Shown here: piece after piece, positions 62,001 through 64,000 of the stretch
How positions within the stretch are numbered: the first letter of the stretch is position 1
How the letters are laid out: each line of letters begins with the position of its first letter
Assembly: GCA_004794655.1 (NCBI GenBank)
Contig: SMMW01000522.1
Span: forward strand, 2,666,001-2,730,000
From: Marisa cornuarietis
Lineage: Eukaryota; Mollusca; Gastropoda; Architaenioglossa; Ampullariidae
Length of the DNA stretch: 64,000 nt
Direction: 5' to 3'
Program-made: the position numbers and the translations under genes
The notes under the pieces: model-generated
What the model saw: only the letters and a program-made list of their open reading frames with translations
Told to the model about the DNA's origin: nothing
The model's database searches: none

Positions 62001-63426
62001 AATGAGAAAATATTGTGGACTAGTGCCACAGGAAATTATACAAGGATGTTACAGCAAGGCATTAGTTTTGCATTATGTTGGTATACTTTTGTGACAGTTG
62101 ACTACAAAGGTCATACATATGAAATCATACATCTGACAGATTCTGTGAAAATGTGTACAGGTCTAGGTAGCTGCAATCAGTTTTGGAGTCAGAACTGACA
62201 ATTATATACAATTAATAATAAATTATATACAATTGTATAATTATTCTTACTGTAATTATTATATGTTTCTCTATGTTTTAGAATGTTTGCATTTCTTGTT
62301 ATTCGCTTTCATACATACAGATACATTTTTTCCCAACACTATCCTCTGTGTTACAACTGAGACAACACTTTATGTCCATTTTAGCTGCAGACACTGGAAT
62401 TATCAGCACCTCATGCTGACCCAGCTGAACTCAGTGATGGGATAGCCATTGCACAGGCCCTTCAGCAAATGTGAGTGACTTTTGACATTTGATTTCTCTC
62501 TGTACAGCAGGGGAGAACCAACATGAAAATAAATATTTGCCACCATGGCCTCTTTATAAAACAGACTGTGCTACAACTACATCTGTATTAAGTACATGTA
62601 ATTAAGTACATATCTGTTTTGTAATACATCAGTGTAGCTATCTGACATAGGTCAGTAGATAATGTGTCAAGTTTCTGCTGTTTGAATAGAAAGTTGAAAT
62701 GCTTTTAAAAATTTTAAAAATTTTTTTGTAAAACAAAATCGTCCTTTAAATTCCATGTTGGATATCGATGATACTAGATATGCTGTGATGCCTCTACATT
62801 AACTCTTGTATTCTTAGTGCAGCAGTTCAATAAGCAGTTTTTTTCCTAAATTTTATATCAACTCTGTTATATACTTTTTGAACAAATGGGCAAGTTTCTG
62901 CTCTGTACTTTTTTTCTTTATTTATTATTTGTATTTATTTTATAAAACCCTAGAATCTGTAAATGTGAAATAAGGGATGTGGTGTGCAAATTTCTGTATT
63001 TGTGTGTACCATACATATATATATAATCATTTATATGTCCATCTTGACATTTTAATGTATATTGGTGTCTTGCAATTAATAAACCCAACACAATTAGTCT
63101 TTTCAAAAAATAATAACTAATACGAATGTTATTTAAAAAGCAAAACTGAATACCAATAAAAAAAACTTAAGAATCAAGGCAAACCATATTTATCTTATGC
63201 TATAGGTCTCCTGCAGTTGAAAAATCTTTATAAAATTATAACTTTATTTTGTCATAAAGGTGTATGGAATACAAACTATTATCAGAATTTTACCAGAATA
63301 TTAACTATAAATCAGTTTTATATATTACTGTTTTAAATTCATCCCAAATGCAGAGCACCAGAATATTTCAGTCAAGCCTGGATGTCCAAGATCAAGGTGG
63401 AAGATGTTGGAAACTGGCGTTTTAAA
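59048..63426 (+). CDS. HOOK: HOOK microtubule/dynein adaptor, N-terminal exons (partial)
   Basis: Exons 59048-59092, 62385-62470 and 63354-63426 join in phase (0, 2) to encode the first 68 residues. They contain YSLITWLQTLELSAP, LSDGIAIAQALQQIAPEYF and KIKVEDVGNWRFK, matching the N-terminal Hook domain (calponin-homology fold) that contacts dynein light intermediate chain. The frame is open at the last donor (63427), so the coiled-coil and cargo-binding parts lie beyond the window. Which vertebrate paralogue (HOOK1, 2 or 3) it matches cannot be judged; invertebrates usually have one. Intron 1 (59093-62384) contains LINE remains; 59100-60500 and 61850-62384 show no other gene. Confidence 0.92.
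60500..61800 (-). mobile_element. Decayed LINE in HOOK intron 1
   Basis: In order on the minus strand: DKAFDTL (near 61570), VTLGVCKGYPPLP (near 61410; family pattern VT.GV.QGC.L.P), EEMHSFKYSGASLS (near 60900; family F.YLGS.LS), IQAFKIKWPRKLL (near 60690) and a block with TLEGC near 60530. The last two match the C-terminal block at 5875-6354, so it is the same family. Many stops and frameshifts. Confidence 0.75.
61076..61390. repeat. 79-bp tandem repeat, four copies, inside the LINE fossil
   Basis: CCTCCC plus RTTAGTGTACAGAG-like starts occur at 61076, 61155, 61234 and 61313, exactly 79 bp apart. Each unit ends with TTCAAGTACATGTTGAATAT or a variant. The fourth is the most diverged. Confidence 0.92.
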
Positions 63427-63479
63427 GTAAGTTGTGAAACAAAATCTGCTTGCAGAAAGAAAGGTACAATACAACTTTA

Positions 63480-64000
63480 TTTATCCCCAAGGGCAATTCC
63501 AGTTAGTGCTCATACTAGCAGTATAAACATGATATAGAAGAGATAATACATACATACATGTTGGAATAATTTCTCTCGCACGCATGCATACACTCACACA
63601 CATTCCCAGCAACAGTATACAATTGGTGACCTTAGGTCACCTCAGGTTACATATACAATATCATGGCCAGTAGAGTTAATCCGGTAAATGGCACATGGAA
63701 TGAATGAATTACGGTGAAAATTGGTTTTGCAAACAGGTATCGTGTACCTACAGCCAGACCGCAAGAGTGAAAACTCACATGCCAACATATCATAAATAGG
63801 ATACAGGATGCCTTCCTAAGGATTTGCTGATGACAGAAAGCTGCAAAGTCCCTTTGCCTGATTCCGCTGATCTTAGAACAGATATTAACAATGGAGACAA
63901 GCCTATTCCTGTTCCCTAGGGAGAGGTTGTGGAACCAGGAGATGAAAGAAAAAGTGATAAGACTTTCAATGAAGGACTGATAGAACCGAGTGAGGATGAC
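63480..64000 (-). mobile_element. LINE C-terminal fragment at right edge
   Basis: From the window edge the minus strand is open for about 115 codons and reads FYQSFIESLITFSFISWF, then NRNRLVSIVNICSKISG and HQQILRKASCILF. This is the C-terminal block of a fish/mollusc-type LINE reverse transcriptase. The 3' end carries GGGGATAAATAAAGTTGTAT, a typical LINE tail with AATAAA. It lies antisense in the HOOK intron after exon 3, and its upstream part is outside the window. Confidence 0.78.

Overview
This is nuclear DNA from an animal. Protein-coding genes are split into short exons with GT/AG introns, and the flanks are AT-rich and full of dinucleotide microsatellites, decayed LINEs, SINEs and foldback elements. 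The conserved genes (COX6C, RNF170, HOOK) are metazoan. The repeat style suggests a lophotrochozoan invertebrate, perhaps a gastropod mollusc, but that taxon call is inference. Exon models below were joined by hand from splice signals and codon phase.

Left third (1-24.6 kb): a repeat-dense region. It holds decayed LINE fragments, a 40-bp satellite, several segmental duplications, and two minus-strand genes for small secreted proteins (137 and 321 aa). Both secreted-protein genes have the same layout: TATA box, short non-coding first exon, an intron of about 2 kb, and one coding exon that starts just before a signal peptide. Between them lie inverted copies of both promoter/first-exon regions; each copy has lost its splice donor. 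An RTE-like LINE sits in the intron of the larger gene.

Middle (24.6-46 kb): COX6C on the plus strand has a non-coding first exon beside an NRF-1-like site. After about 4 kb of AT-rich DNA comes a four-exon, 1069-aa minus-strand gene with two tandem CABIT-type regions and a proline-rich tail (THEMIS-like). SINE copies lie in its introns. The next 5.5 kb is intergenic and carries a 206-bp MITE with perfect 55-bp inverted repeats.

Right third (46-64 kb): a three-exon minus-strand gene encodes a 218-aa protein with a C-terminal SAM domain, and a roughly 570-bp foldback element sits in its second intron. RNF170 follows (minus, five exons, 269 aa). It is head to head with the first three exons of a HOOK gene (plus), 326 bp apart, which suggests a shared promoter. 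HOOK runs out of the window. Its first intron holds a LINE fossil containing a 79-bp tandem repeat, and the right edge holds another LINE C-terminus.

COX6C acts in mitochondrial complex IV. RNF170 is an ER ubiquitin ligase. HOOK is a dynein/cargo adaptor. The CABIT and SAM proteins are probably signalling scaffolds. No operon or single pathway links them.
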